Source: Apostichopus japonicus
Taxonomy: Eukaryota; Echinodermata; Holothuroidea; Aspidochirotida; Stichopodidae
Assembly (NCBI RefSeq): GCF_037975245.1
Contig: NC_092580.1
Coordinates: 33,197,001-33,257,000 of the forward strand
Direction of reading: 5' to 3'
Length of the DNA: 60,000 nt
Shown: positions 36,404-50,009 of the stretch, in pieces
Layout of the letters: every line of letters begins with the position of its first letter
Position numbering within the stretch: position 1 is the first letter of the stretch
Notes under the pieces: model-generated
What the model was told of the DNA's origin: nothing
Seen by the model: only the letters and a program-made list of their open reading frames with translations
Database searches by the model: none
Made by a program: the position numbers and the translations under genes

Positions 36404-39400
36404 CTACATGAAATGAAATTTATATACAGTCTAACTATAATGAATTATTGATTCTTATTGTGCTTTTGTATAAAATAGAAGGACTATCACTAACAGACTT
36501 AAAAGCTCTTCACTAAGGTTACCATATTTGATCATGAAAAAATGGTCCCACGCAGCTTTGAATTTAAAACACAGGTATTCATTTTAAATCCACTTGGTTG
36601 TTCAAGTAAGTGATCAAAATAAGGCATGTCTAGATATGTGCGGCAAATATGGTAACGCTGATTTTTCCCCGTTCCCTTTGCTCCAACTGTAGACTGGAGT
36701 TTTATGCTCAGCGGTTAGTAATGTTATCTGGAAGGAAATGATAGTTACTTTGAAGTTCACACACAATTAGCCACCACACAATGATAAGTTCCATTCCTTT
36801 AAATAACAACATATTTTCATTAGTGTTGAAGGAGGGATTTAGAGAGAGAGGGGGGTTAGAAAAACTAGTGGTATTATTTGAAGTTTTTTTTATTATCACC
36901 TTATGAAGTTTAAAATTAGACTTCAATCCTTGCAACCACAGATGCAGATATCTAATACACAAACTATGTCAAAGTGTTACAAAATAAACTGCTAAAAATG
37001 ACAAATCAAAAAGAGATATTGAAAGTCAAACATACAAATGAACAGACAAGAATAAAGTTGGCACTTATCCAAGGTCAATACTGCTTTCGTTTCTGTGTGT
37101 AAATGGTAGTTGATTAAAACTGTTATAAAAAGCCACCACCCAACTAACATTTCAATCACACACCCACAGAAAGAGCTGAGCAAATATTTGTGGTTTAGAG
37201 TTCATGGTCTGAAAAGAGTCCCCGAACTAAATGAAAATAAATTCATATTGAACTTCTATAGAATTACTGAAAGTTTAAAGCATTTGGAAGTGGTACCTCA
37301 TATCACCAGTGAATTAACAAAGGCCTTTTTTTAACTTATATTTCTCGAGGGCAAAATACACGGACAATAAAACTGGGAAAAACATACTCAAATGGTGAAA
37401 ATGCATGATCACAGAAACTGTGGAAATTTTGATTTACTTGGCTAATTTCATTGTGTTGTGGAGTGTTTTGTACTACTGGCCCCATGAAAGATATTGTAGA
37501 TACCAAAACGTCACACAGTACTGGACACATGCAATGAAAGTGGTAGGGTAAATTATCAGGGTCTGAGAGGGATTGGAGGGGAGGGGGGTAGGGTTGACAA
37601 TGAGTTGGTCACGTGTGGTATTTAGGATGCTTTGGCATGTGCATCGCATACCCACTGCCTGAACGTACCCTCCAGACCCCCTCCCTACCCTCCCTACCCT
37701 CCCTACCAATCCCTACCCCCATGACACAACTACCCTCCCCATCATGACACTCCTTCCCAAACTTCTTCATCCATCATTACACTCCTGTTAACCCTCTCTG
37801 GCCACACCTTTGCCTACTGCGGCAGACATCTTGATCACACCAGAAAGGTGAAAGTCAACTGAAATACAAGCTAGTGCAACATAACAAAAACCTGTATCTA
37901 TTATTTTGGTATCCAGTGAACCTTTTCCTACTGTTTAAGGTTACAACCAATTTCCTTGTGGTTACTTTAAAGCTTCTTCTACCACAGTCTTAGTTCTATT
38001 TAGCTTAGAAAACAAACCAAATTAAGTTTGAAAGTTTACATCTGACATATCGTCACGTTCATCAGTGAGATGAATAAAATTTTAAAGCTTTGCATTGTAA
38101 AATCAAGGCCAGTATATAGTAGTAGTAGAATCAAATCATCCTGGCTTTAAATCTAACCACAGACAATAAAATACAAGTTTACTCAATATGCCCTGCAAAG
38201 ACCTTGTTTCATGAAGGTTACATAATTGAGATTCAGGTCAAGTCTGTTACCATGGTAACTCTCATATCATGTGACTAAACTGAAAGAACGTCCTTGGCCC
38301 ATCCACCCACTGTATAGCACCCTCTCCTAAACCAATAAGGAAGACCTAGCTTACAGAACAGTATACTTAAAGTGGAACTTTGGGCAAAATTGAAAAAATT
38401 ATTTTGTCAGAGTCAAACAAAGCAATTTGTTTCTCTTCTTTTTTTTTTTTATTGCAGGACGTCTTATATATGAAAATTTGCCCTGACTGTAGAATATAAA
38501 TTGTAGATGTCCATCAAAATGATCCTTAGTTTGAACAGGTTTTGCTTGTTCAGGTTTAATAATTGGTTATAGTGACCTTAATCCATTGCTTTTATGAGTT
38601 TAAAACACTAACTCCATCCATTCTGTTTCATCTGTGCAGACTTTATGGGCGAATTTCAAAATCTGGGCCTAACAAGTTTGATAAGTGTATAGTGAAATGT
38701 AGTTTGAGACTATAGTTAGAGACATATTTATACATGCCTTTATGATGGGGGAGAGGAGAGGGTGGGGAGGGAAGCATGCTGCACTAGTTAGTTAGTCATT
38801 AATTAGCCTCTGGTAATTAAATGGCTATTTATCTAAAATTGAAAGAAGTATGGTATTGTGGTTGAACTGTAACCTACAGTTGATTTTAATTTTTACATAA
38901 CATGTCAAATATAATTTTAACAAATTTAAATGAAAACACCAACATTTCTTCAATGGCATCTTTGAGGTAAGAACAAAATGATTCAAGGTTATGCCTACTG
39001 AACCAACTATGGTAGTCTTGTACTGGTTAAGATTTCTAACTGGAAGAGTCACTTATAGACACATGATTCATTTTGTCTTGATTTAAAAACCAGTCTTCCT
39101 CAAGAATCTTACTCATCTTGCAGTTTTTGTTCTCTTCATAAATTTATTCAGTGGCTTTCCTTGCTCCTGTGTCATTGGAATCTACATTCAATTCTCGTTT
39201 CATCAGTGTTTGTGTTGCCCTATTATTAAGTGCAAATCCTAAAGCTAAATGAATTATGTGAATTTCCCATTTTATAAGACAACATGTTGCCTTTTGTCGA
39301 CTCGACCAAGCATCGTTATATTCACACGAAGCATGGTACCACCTGACTCTAAAGAATCTGTGTTATCCCTTCAAAGTTACTGCTCTTGGTATTTATGCAC

Positions 39401-40935
39401 CAGGTTTTACTCACCAATCTCCAACACAGCTTATACTGAGTGCGGTTTTATTAATCATTTTTTATTCTACTTCAGAACATTTTGTATTTGACAATTTTTG
39501 TTATTTTATATTGCACATGTGCACACCTGTGAAGTTAATATGCTCAATATCTGGTAACAGGCTCGCTCCCCGGTGACACTTCTATGGACTAAGGCATTTA
39601 GTTTCCATTGAAATACCTCATCTTCGAAGTTCCCATATGGTACCATCAGACTATGTAACTAATTCAACACGTAATACAAATTTAAGGAATCACATTGTAG
39701 GCATACAATAACCTATTTTGGTTTTTATTGTTTTAGTAGATTATCAAATGCAACTACTTTTGTGTACATACCATTTCCAAAACACTTTCAGTTTAATATT
39801 GAAAGCCATATAAACATTTAAAGACCACAAGTACTGCCAATTGGAAGCTTAGAGAGCTGAAAATGCTGATTGTTTACAAAAGTGATCGCCCTGAAAGTTA
39901 TGAGCATACAAATATGTATATATATATATATACCCAAAATGTCCCTGGTTTGAATATTTAGGAGAAACTAACCTGTTTCGACTCTGCTATTTCACTTTCT
40001 ATCTACATACTTATATAAACTGGAAACGTTTTAGCATGCTAGAAGTTGCTACGTGATTAAAAAGTTATTTCCTTTCTATAGCTGCATCTAGGAATTGTTT
40101 AAAATAGATACTTAAATGTCTCTGTGTGGAAAACTGCTATTAAACAGGCAGTAAAATGCATGCTGAAAGCTGAGCATGAGTGAACCATTTTCTGACTTGC
40201 TAGCATATTTTTGGGCAATACTGACATACTTCAATAGGTTGTTTCTGGTAAAAACGTTTCCATCGTCAGTGGTGACAGCCGGGACAGAGTGGAGTGCAGT
40301 AAATAGTCAAATGTACTCCAAGTGTGCCCTCTATATATGTTTGATGCTGATGCTGCATATGCAGGAACTTATGTCTTGGATCAATTAGTTACTTGATGTT
40401 AGTGCATCTTAGTTTCAGAAATCTTGCTTTGACTCATATCTGGCAGATTTGGTGACAGACATTGTCAACCAAATGAAAGGTAAAGACCTTCAATCACCAA
40501 ATATTTATGAAAGTGGCTGAACTATCTAGTCTAGCAGACAGCCCATGCATTAAGTGAGCACTGCCCAAGCAGTATTATTGGTCAGGAGTCAAACATGAGA
40601 CTTACACTTGTGATCTCATATAACATGTTAACATTGAACTGCAATATTTATCATGGAAACCACTAACATTTGTTGGAATTCTTGATTTTGTATCAAAGAC
40701 TGAACTGTACACTTTCTGAATGTCTCATAATTTTCATTGCTTTTGACCAGATTTGTGTGAGTAGTATATTGGTATATTAGCGATCACATTCCAGGCAGCG
40801 GTTTCCCTTTAAGCTATTATGACAGGATTGCTTCTCTATTGTGTGGTAAACACCTACACATTGATAACAATCAGGATATGCACTGTTTGGAGTTTTCAGA
40901 ATAACGGCAGGTGAAGAGTGTATTATGAGGATGTA
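36404..40935. other. Intergenic, no gene recognised
   Basis: A/T-rich, CpG-poor DNA. It includes a pyrimidine-rich stretch with CCCTCCCTA words (37670-37735), a T run (38440-38452) and a short TA repeat (39917-39931). Frames of 60-84 codons are scattered over both strands without splice or domain support. Confidence 0.45.
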
Positions 40936-41685
40936 AAACAAACTCCTTCAACAGGAACACAAACTACTATGTATTCACATGATTAAAGCAAACTCCTTCA
41001 CGAGGAACACAAACTACTATGTATTCACATGATTAAAGCAAACTCCTTCAACAGGAACACAAACTACTATGTATTCTCATGATTAAAGCAAACTCCTTCA
41101 CGAGGAACACAAACTACTATGTATTCACATGATTAAAGCAAACTCCTTCAACAGGAACACAAACTACTATGTATTCTCATGATTAAAGCAAACTCCTTCA
41201 CGAGGAACATATACTATGTATTCACATGATTAAAGCAAACTCCTTCACCAAGAACATAAACTACTATGTATTCACATGATTAAAGCAAACTCCTTCACGA
41301 GGAACACAAACTACTATGTATTCACATGATTAAAGCAAACTCCTTCAACAGGAACACAAACTACTATGTATTCTCATGATTAAAGCAAACTCCTTCACGA
41401 GGAACATATACTATGTATTCACATGATTAAAGCAAACTCCTTCACCAAGAACATAAACTACTATGTATTCACATGATTAAAGCAAACTCCTTCACGAGGA
41501 ACATAAACTACTAGGTATTCACCTGACTGAAGCAAAACTCCTTCACCAGGAACATAAACTACTATGTATTCACATGATTAAAGCAAACTCCTTCACCAGG
41601 AACACAAACTTCCATGTATTCACATGACTGAAGCAAACCCCTTCACCAGGAACATAAACTTCCATGTATTCACATTCCTGAAGTG
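40936..41685. repeat. 50-bp minisatellite, about 15 copies
   Basis: The unit starts AAACTCCTTCACGAGGAACA and ends ACTATGTATTCACATGATTA plus about ten linking bases. Copies alternate between CAACAGG and CACGAGG variants, and the TATTCTCATG variant accompanies CAACAGG in the middle, showing a 100-bp higher-order period. Some copies lack 7 bp (AACATATACTATG). The last copies are more diverged (CCCTTCACC, TTCCATG). It is directly tandem with no spacers and lies between the ends of the two convergent genes. Confidence 0.95.
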
Positions 41686-41891
41686 TGTAATTTACATTCA
41701 AATCTATGACAGGTTAATGTGGTGGGCGAACAAGTCACTGTAGCATGTTCCAGCCAGAAGATATCAGTATTTTAAGAGACAATAATCCCAAAAGACAGAT
41801 GAAGCTCTCTTCCTCATAAACATCTTGTGCCATGAATATAGATATTTTTTCCTCTCTCTTTGGTTATCTTTGCTGTGAGTCATTGGAATTT

Positions 41892-42190
41892 CCTCTCATT
41901 CTTCTCCATTCAGAGGTTGCAGAATATGCAGGGGTGAATCCAGGATCTTATAAAGGATGTGTGTGTGGGGGGAGGGGGGGGGTGGAGGGGTTTCACTGTA
42001 GGAATTGTTGAAGCCTGCTCATGTAGGTGAGCCTGAAACAACCTCTCATTCTTCTCCAGTTAGCGGTTGTAGATATATAGCAGAATATGCAGGGGTGGAT
42101 CAAGGATCTTATAAAGGATGTGGGGGGGGGGGGGAGAAGTCACTATGGGGTTGCTGAAGCCTGCTCATGTAGGTGGGTTTGGGAACAACC
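41892..42190. repeat. 150-bp tandem duplication with G runs
   Basis: Copies start at 41892 and 42042. They share CCTCTCATTCTTCTCCA, GCAGAATATGCAGGGGTG, GGATCTTATAAAGGATGTG, then a run of G, then AAGCCTGCTCATGTAGGTG. The G runs (41968-41990 and 42121-42134) differ in length. The similarity is high, so the duplication is recent. Confidence 0.85.
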
Positions 42191-42884
42191 TTTCCCATTA
42201 AAACTTAAAAGTTGTGCTCATAACTACTCTTGTATATTTATGTGAGATGAAAGGGGCAGTGGAGGTGTTTATCTCTCCCCCTCCCAGTTCCCCTCCCCCA
42301 ATCCCCCAATCCCCCCGTCCCCCCACCCTGGCTCAAATTTGCACAGGTCTGCTACTGTGTGTCTATGAGTATAATTACTAAAGGGGTCAAGACATTTCAC
42401 ATTGCTAACCAGAAAAAGTCATTAATATCTTTAATACAAGTTCTCAATAGATCCAGACTGGCATTGCTGACTGTACTGTACAGAGAATGGATTTACCAAA
42501 ATGATCTAGCTTTGATTATTCTGCACCCATTCCTATACCAAGAAGTTTCCAAAGAATGCTCAACTTATGAAAACAGATTTCAATTTTCTTTTAAATAAAT
42601 TTGATGTTTTTAGCTATCCATTATTTCAAAAACACTCAGTTAACTTATGTATGTATCATAACCCTAGTTATAGTTTGATCTACTTCAGGTCCAATGTAGA
42701 ACTACTACATGACAATGGGTGCACATTGACCTCTCCAGATGCCAATCAGAGTCAAACCCACAGGATAAGCAAGGAAACAGATTCTGTCCGATAAATGATC
42801 AAGAACTACCAGCCCACACAATATACGATGAACAATTTACCAGACAGTAGACACAGATATTGAAGAGACAAACTTCTTTTTTTG

Positions 42885-43154
42885 GAACTCTGTAACCTTT
42901 ATTTGTCTTTTACAACCCACCACGTGGGATGAAAGAGAGTTAATAGCCAAAAATCTACATGAGGCAAATCAAGTGCAAATCCATTTAAAAGCATAACACT
43001 GACATTTCTATTACTGATGGGTGTGTGAGTGTGTGTGTGGGTGGAAACCACCTGAAAGTTATAAAATCTTCAAAAGGTGATCATCAGCTGAGAGCTCACA
43101 TAATGCACAGCTGCCTGTCCGGGAGAGAAACAGGAGCGACTTCGTCAGTCATCT
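42885..43154 (-). terminator. RPL29: RPL29 3' UTR with polyadenylation signal
   Basis: On the - strand AATAAA lies at 42903-42898, about 250 bases after the stop codon, and is the first such signal downstream. Cleavage is expected 10-25 bases further, near 42880. The 3' UTR starts right after the stop at 43155-43157. Confidence 0.65.
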
Positions 43155-43229
43155 CTATTCTTTGGGTTGCGGATTTTTCTTATTTCCCTTCTTGGCAAAC
43201 CTCATGTTACGGAGGAACTTTCTGTCCAT
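43155..43229 (-). CDS. RPL29: Ribosomal protein L29, last coding exon
   Basis: Read from 43229 down to the stop TAG (43155-43157), this exon codes for MDRKFLRNMRFAKKGNKK and a short tail. It matches the conserved (V/M)D.KFLRNMRFAKK block of eukaryotic L29 (eL29), a small basic protein of the 60S subunit. The acceptor CAG is at 43230-43232, preceded on the - strand by a long pyrimidine tract made by a GAGAGAGG-type repeat. The intron is phase 0. The protein stops after 58 residues; vertebrate L29 has a long Lys/Ala-rich extension that is absent here, as in insect L29 (Drosophila about 76 aa). Confidence 0.95.
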   Translation of the reverse strand: MDRKFLRNMRFAKKGNKKNPQPKE

Positions 43230-43236
43230 CTGTAAA

Positions 43237-43275
43237 GGGAGAGAGAGGGAGAGAGAGGGAGAGAGAGGGAGTGAG
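43237..43275. repeat. GAGAGAGG minisatellite serving as pyrimidine tract
   Basis: Three to four tandem copies of a ten-base GGGAGAGAGA-type unit. On the RPL29 strand it reads as pure C/T directly before the CAG acceptor of the last exon, so it forms the polypyrimidine tract used in splicing. Confidence 0.85.
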
Positions 43276-43544
43276 TGAAATGTTACGTCAGCTTGCGAGC
43301 CTACATCAAGGATTAATTATAATAATTCCAATGCAGAATGGGTTTGAACTTTGAACTGCTTCCTGTTGACATAGATGATTTAAATCAGAAGTTCAAGTCA
43401 TCAAATGATTTTCAAACTGAAAATGTCTCGGGTAGCCTTCCAGATAAAGGTAACGTTGACAGATCTTGGATTAAAGTTGATGTGCACCAGTGCGCAGACA
43501 ATTTCTATAAACACAATGGTTAAGGAAACTAATTCATGGTGTTA

Positions 43545-43654
43545 CAGTGCATACCACAAACGTTTGGTCTGGATATTTACAAACCATGTTACTTACCTGC
43601 AGTGTATACCACAAACGTTTGGTCTGGATATTTATAAACCATGTTACTTACCTG
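43545..43654. repeat. 55-bp tandem duplication
   Basis: Two copies beginning CAGTG(C/T)ATACCACAAACG at 43545 and 43600. They differ by only about two bases, which suggests a recent origin. Confidence 0.9.
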
Positions 43655-45305
43655 TCTCCATTCTACATATGCACTCAAATCTATCTAGCCTACAAACTGA
43701 CATTTTTGGCACTGTGCCCACCCCTCTGACCCCCCCCCCCCCCCACTGACCTACTTCAGATTTCAGTGCATACAGTATGTGGAGCAGAGACAGGTAAGAG
43801 AAAGAACTCACAAATCTCAATTCCATTTTTGTATCAGCCAATGAAAACCTCACGATCTCATCAGTTAGGTTTGGATTGCCTGCTTGTGAATTTGAACTAT
43901 ACATGGTCATGATAATGAAGTCTGATGGTGCCATTTAATGGGTAATACATCAGCTAGCCAGCCAGGGGTAGAGCTTTCACCTAATGAAAACTACTACAGG
44001 CAACAGAAACAACATTAGGTAAGGGTTGACATTTTAGTGTGACTTGTTTTACAAATTGTCAAGAAAATATTTCAACTTTAAAATGATTAAGTCTCCAGGG
44101 CTGCTCTTAAGGCTAATTTAATAATCGATGACCTTCAATGTCAATACATTCTTTTATAAATTCAACAAAACATCCTTGGAAAATTGGATGACATTCAAAA
44201 CCATTTGTCCTAGATCAATTTCTAAACCCACCAGTGTTAACACATGTCAGTATTTATTGAGTATTGTGTTACATACTGTACGAGGAACTGACATAATGAT
44301 CTGTTTGCTAGAAGTGACAAGTGTCATATGACTAAAAGAGTCATTCCTTATTAACACTAGAGTGATATGGAAATAGACAAAAAAGACTGAAAAAAAGTGG
44401 GTTTTTAACAATTTACAATCAGCTTTATAGGCTAAAAAAAGCAAAAAGGGTACTGTATTATTCCTATTAAACGAAGGCATTTTTAATTTGATATTGTTTT
44501 TGTTGATGCAATGCTGTAATTATTTGCTCAAAAGTTATTTCCACATTTTTGTAAAAATTTCTTTTGCCATGTTTTTCTATTCCTCTGTATACTTAGACTT
44601 ACTTAGAAATACCGAAAGTTACTACAAGCCCTATTCTGAAATGTTCATACCAAACTTTAATAGTTTTGGCACAAAACCCATCACATAACATTCTCAGAAT
44701 GTGATAAAAAGGCCCCCCCCCCCAAAAAAAAAGAAAAAAAAAGAACTGTCTCATTATCTTTCAGTAACTTAGGAAGAAAATATAAAGAATATTCCTACTC
44801 TCATACCGGAAATGACCTAAACAGCTTCCTTCACTTTGAGTTTCTTGTTATGCTTTAAATATGATAAACCAGCTTTGACCTACAGAAATATAAATCTTCA
44901 TACCACTCTCTCACCCACCTCCACCCACCCACCACATTTTTTATTTTGTTTTATTTACTGAATCAATCCCACAGGTTAAATGTTTCAAGTCTTCAATGTT
45001 AAACCTGACAGCTTAATTTGTATTGCAGATCTAAGGAAGAATTCAAAATTGCAGAATGATGCACAAATACTGTATGAAACCTTAAAAGTCAAAATTGTGT
45101 AACTTGTTACACAACTGTTTGTAACACTTGTACAGTAAGAGAGATAAAGGATTCATGGTCAATTAACTTTCTCATACATTTTAATTTGTGTTCACAACTT
45201 CACATGCTATTGAACACAAGATGCTGATCAGAAAACAATAAAATCTGATGAACTGTACAACTTGCATGTGAAATGTAATATTTCATCAAGGGATATAATG
45301 TAGGT

Positions 45306-45369
45306 AGGGGGAAGGGGAGGAAGGGAGAAGGGGAGGAAGGGAGAAGGGGAGGAAGGGAGAAGGGGAGGG
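45306..45369. repeat. 64-nt pure purine tract, 16-bp repeats
   Basis: No pyrimidine occurs on the + strand for 64 bases. The tract is about four tandem copies of GAAGGGGAGGAAGGGA. The G3-G4 runs could form a G-quadruplex, and the purine/pyrimidine strand bias could form a triplex. It lies in the RPL29 intron, where the transcript would carry the C/T-rich strand. Confidence 0.9.
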
Positions 45370-46529
45370 CTAGGGAGGATAACTTTAATGTGAGCAGTGA
45401 ACCATACAAATAGCACTTTGTAAGTAGGCATGTAATGAAGAAATGGGATTCACAGTGCGAAGTTGCGACCCATGTTACACATCAAATTTAAAATGTCCTA
45501 GAAGGCTCACTCCACAGAACAAAAGTGTTTACAACCATTGAGGGTCATGTGACGTACTCCCGGGTGCTACTAACATATTACTTTTACTCTTCATCACTTT
45601 GAAATGAAAACTTTCCGAAGACAACAGAATGCCAGTGCTATGACAAGCATTTACAGTAAAATTGAGAATAATTACTTAGGTTTGGTTGATAATGATGTTG
45701 AGATTGACCTTCTGTCTTATGTATCTACAGTACATGGACCTCGGCTACTATTCAAACATCTACTGACAGAGTCTTATAGATTGCATAGGGCGGTCACTTC
45801 TATCATGTATGTATGTTATGCAAAAATGGCAAGGAGCCTTGTGTTGCTAAGGAACAGCAAATCCTGTCGTCTGCTTCTTGTGTCCTATGTAAATTTGTGT
45901 ACAGTTCTGAAAAGGTGTGTGCGTTCAGTTGCAGTTTGATTTTTTGAAAGAAAACACTCAAATTGGGAAGTGGATTTTACTTAAATCTATCAGCTTACAT
46001 GTAAGTCAATTACTGGACAGACCATGTGTTCAAACCTAACCATGTCACCTTGCACTCCATCAATATGAGCTGTTTATCTTGGGATTTCTTTTTCAAACAT
46101 GGCTGAACGACTAAAGTTGCAAGATCTGTAACATTCTGAGTGACTCCAACCTCTTCCCTTTGAAGTCTTTTGAAATGTGATTAATTTACAAGTTCTTGGC
46201 CTACAAGTCAACAATTTGATGACCTCATCCAAATGAGTGTTGTTTTATCAACCTATTTCTGTTGTTTTGGATGGCTACCAAAAACAACAAATCTGGTTCA
46301 CTGACATCACAATCTGATAACTACAAGGCAAATCTCTCCAGGCTTGCATAACATGAATGCGGTTTCTCTCTTCCTTGTTTGTGTGTGTTCCACAAAGTAC
46401 TCATTTCCTCTAAATATTCATGAAACTATTTCACTGTTTTCCTACCATACCCAACTCTGACCAGTGCCCATCCCATGAATCATACAAATATCCAGAGAGC
46501 TTTACATTATTATGCTTATTGATCACAGA

Positions 46530-46580
46530 GATCTACAAGTTCTACAAGATCTACAAGATCACAGAGATCTACAAGATTAA
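46530..46580. repeat. AGATCTACAAG short tandem repeats
   Basis: AGATCTACAAG or a close variant occurs about five times in 50 bp, twice with a CACAG insertion. Confidence 0.75.
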
Positions 46581-49574
46581 TCAGTCACTTCAATATCTTG
46601 AAACTATTAGCTCAGTGAAATGCTAAAGTTCTCCAAATATCCAAAATGAGCTGTTAGTTTCAGTCGTTGCTATGACATGATGCCTCAAAGGGAGATTGAA
46701 ATTACAAAACAAATAAAGGAAGTGACATTTCCTTTCCGCAACTTGAAATACCGACCGCATCTCTTTTCTGCTGCAAACCGGTTAAGATTTGAAGATAAAG
46801 TTTGCACTCTAACAAATATTTACCCTTTGGAGGCTTTGGGTATGACCTAGAACCCACATGATTGCAGTGAAGATGCAACTTTGATGGTATTAATACTTGT
46901 ACAATCAAACAAAACAATACATTTAACTGTTTTTTTACTTCTTTTTTCCCCCCTGTTTTCCATAAGTGCTTTGCATTCATTGATATAGTGAATTACTTCT
47001 CAAAACAAACAAAGGAAGTGTTATTTCCTCTCTACACACAGTACCATTGCATCTCATTCCCATGAATACAAAGGTTGTTGCTTGTTGAGAAGAGAAACTT
47101 CTCACATTGATCACATACTGTATGTATTAGTAGAACAGACTGATTTATAAGGAAGACAATCTGAACGAAAATAAATTGAAATGCATACATCATGTACATG
47201 ATTGGAGTTAGTGTTTGGATACAGCCCTGCCTGTTAGAGAGTAGAACCAAGGGTAGTATATACTTCAGTTAGTACTAGAGGACAGCAGCACAGAGCTAAA
47301 TGTACCAAGCAATGCACATCCTCATCCCCGCCCACCTATGCAACTATGTAGGTTAAGGGAACAGAATCCAGGTACATTGCAGAACCATTCACTCCCCCTT
47401 CTCCCACCCACGCATGCAAAAATTGATATAGAGACCAGGATCAAGGTACACTGCAGAACCAAATTTTAGATAGCTATAAATTTTGTCAAAATTATCCTCA
47501 CAAAGGGCAATTTTCCATGGGATTTTCACCAGAAGAGGGTGAACAGATCTGGAGTTAAAGTTTGCAGTTCAAAATTCAGTTGCAATTAATATGAAAATGA
47601 TGCAGTTATAAGCTTCAAGCTTCATTACATAAATCATGATACAGGTCCTCAATATTGAATTAATTCATTCCTGTCTATTCTCCAACCTTCAGTGCTTTAA
47701 AACTTTGGGTAAACTAAGGGAAGGCCCCATCAGACTACAGAAACATTCAAAATTCTCTTTCTTTCTTAGACACACAGGAACAATTGTAACAAATGTTCAG
47801 AGAGAAGAAATAAACAGACTCTGGCTTTCGCCCCTCTGAAGCAATTCCCATTTCCTGGAAATTCAGCAGGATAATTGCTATCTACAGACTACATAAACAT
47901 CCACTCTATGTCCAGTAGGAAAGGCATTCCATTGTGGATTACTTACACTGCTCACAGTTGGTACTTCTATCATGAAACAAAACATCACCTCAAATCAGGG
48001 TTGACAAAGGTAAAACAAACACAGAAACAAAGAGGTAGGAAATACAGGAGATGTTACAAAGCAGAGGGACAAAATCAATTTCAAATGGGCCTATTTTGGG
48101 GTTAAAATAGTATATATGCTGAGTTAAGAAAAAGGAGACCTGCCAACTTCAACATACTGGAATGGCGGCTAAACTAATTTGTGCTCCTGCAAAACCAGTG
48201 TTTCTTCAATAGAATCACAGTAATTTAGATTATTAAACTAGATATAGAGTACTAGTAGGGTAAAGGTTAATAGTATAGGCTAACTCTTAAATGTCACAGC
48301 CTATTGATAGGATAGGACATCACTACTGTACAGAGCAGTCAAGCACACAGCAATTTAGCAGTAACATGTTTAATTACTGTAGAGCCACGATCCTCATGCT
48401 TTGCTTTCCTTAAATTATGTAATTGTCTGGACGGGTGGAGGGAGTGTTTTTGTGTTTAGATCGACAAAGGGTAAAAGTTGTGTTGTTTCAAACAGGCTCT
48501 GTTATAATTTGTTGCTATGTATTGTTTTGGAAACATGTTGGTAACATATCAGATACTTATGATCCTGCCCATTCTCTCTTCACGCAGTAAAGAACAATCA
48601 TGTTTCTAATGTTAATGCTATAAAAATGGGTTCTGTTCATATTGATCCCAAACTGCAGATTGGGATCTGCAGATTTTGCTAGCAATCGCATCGGTTAACT
48701 TTCACTTTTTACTCATATCGGAGGACAATATAAAAGGAAAATACCTTTTCAGTTGTGATGTGTTCTGTTCATGATCATCTTCTACATGCTACTATTTTGA
48801 GAAGGCTTCCCTTTAACACAGATACTGATCATTTCCTCTCCTATGTCAAAGCCTAAAATTTTGACGATTTATTTCTCTGTTTGCCATCGGGGACAAAAGG
48901 CAAACACGTTTCGCTGCCAGAAGACAATTTAAGAACAGAAACAAATGATAAATTTATGTAAGTTGATTTATAACAACGATATGTCAAAGAAAATACAGGC
49001 ATGACTTCCGTACCTAATATAGCCGCATGTTGCTGCTTTTTGTCCTCGAATATCATTGGACTTCTCATGTAAGCCACATACTGTACAACAGAAACCCATG
49101 TGTGCTGAAATTCAGGAAATGCAAGCACTTGCATATATTTTAGCAATTGGCTAACAATCAAGAATTCTAGGCCTGATGTTATGTGAACTTGTTAACTTCC
49201 CCAAATGTGTCCATTTCTTAGAAAATAACCACTAAACAGTACTGTACGTACAGCATTCTCTCAGTAATAATCGATGACAATATCAAAAATAATTCAAGAA
49301 CTAATGATTCCAAATCCAAACTGCGGAAAAAATAGCACTCTGGTATTTCAATTTCAACAATAGATGAGGGATAAAGACCCTAAATGGAATTAATAATTGA
49401 TAGACATCAGTGTTTCACACATAGCTCTAGTCAAACATATGTACCATACATCCTAAATGCTTCATGGAAGAAAGAAACACAACTCCTTTCATTTTCAGAT
49501 AGTGTCAAAGTTCAAAACTTACTGTAGAAGGTTTTGCTTATCAGTGTTACACTCTGCTTTGAAATCATCCCATA

Positions 49575-49815
49575 AGCTTGTAAGTTGTAACCATGCACTT
49601 TAAACATGCAATTTAGCCTTGGGATATTACCATGCAGTTTACTGGATGTGGTTCAGCTATGCAGTTTAAGCATGCGATTTAACCATGGGCTTCAGCCATT
49701 TATTTTAGATATGAGATTACTCCATGCAATATACGTAGCAATGTGTATGAGCCATCCAATTTAACTATGCAATGAAGCCATTCAATTTAACCATGCGAGT
49801 TTACCATGCATACTG
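49575..49815. repeat. Degenerate CATGCA.TTTA-type array
   Basis: Variants of CCATGCAATTTA / CTATGCAGTTTA / CATGCGATTTA recur about a dozen times at irregular 12-30-bp spacing. It resembles an old decayed minisatellite. No coding value. Confidence 0.6.
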
Positions 49816-50009
49816 TACCCTTAGTGATCTGACATACATGGATCTCGTGCTAGAAGAAACTTTGCTTTTCCCATGTAACGGTATCTGTCATATACATAGG
49901 TACAGTACAACACAGAGATTCAATGGTACCATTTATCTGTACACATAAGTGTGGTCGTTATATCACTATACTGACATACTGTATTTGATACAAGTCAGGG
50001 CAACTTTAA

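Noticed and set aside
40936-41685. CRISPR-like regular repeats
   Set aside because: The units are directly tandem with no variable spacers and the genome is eukaryotic; this is a minisatellite.
43025-43354. 109-codon + strand frame over the last RPL29 exon
   Set aside because: It is the antisense shadow of the RPL29 exon and its GA repeat; the - strand reading is strongly supported.
45604-45939. 111-codon + strand frame
   Set aside because: No domain, no splice signals, and it lies in RPL29 intron 2. Consistent with chance.
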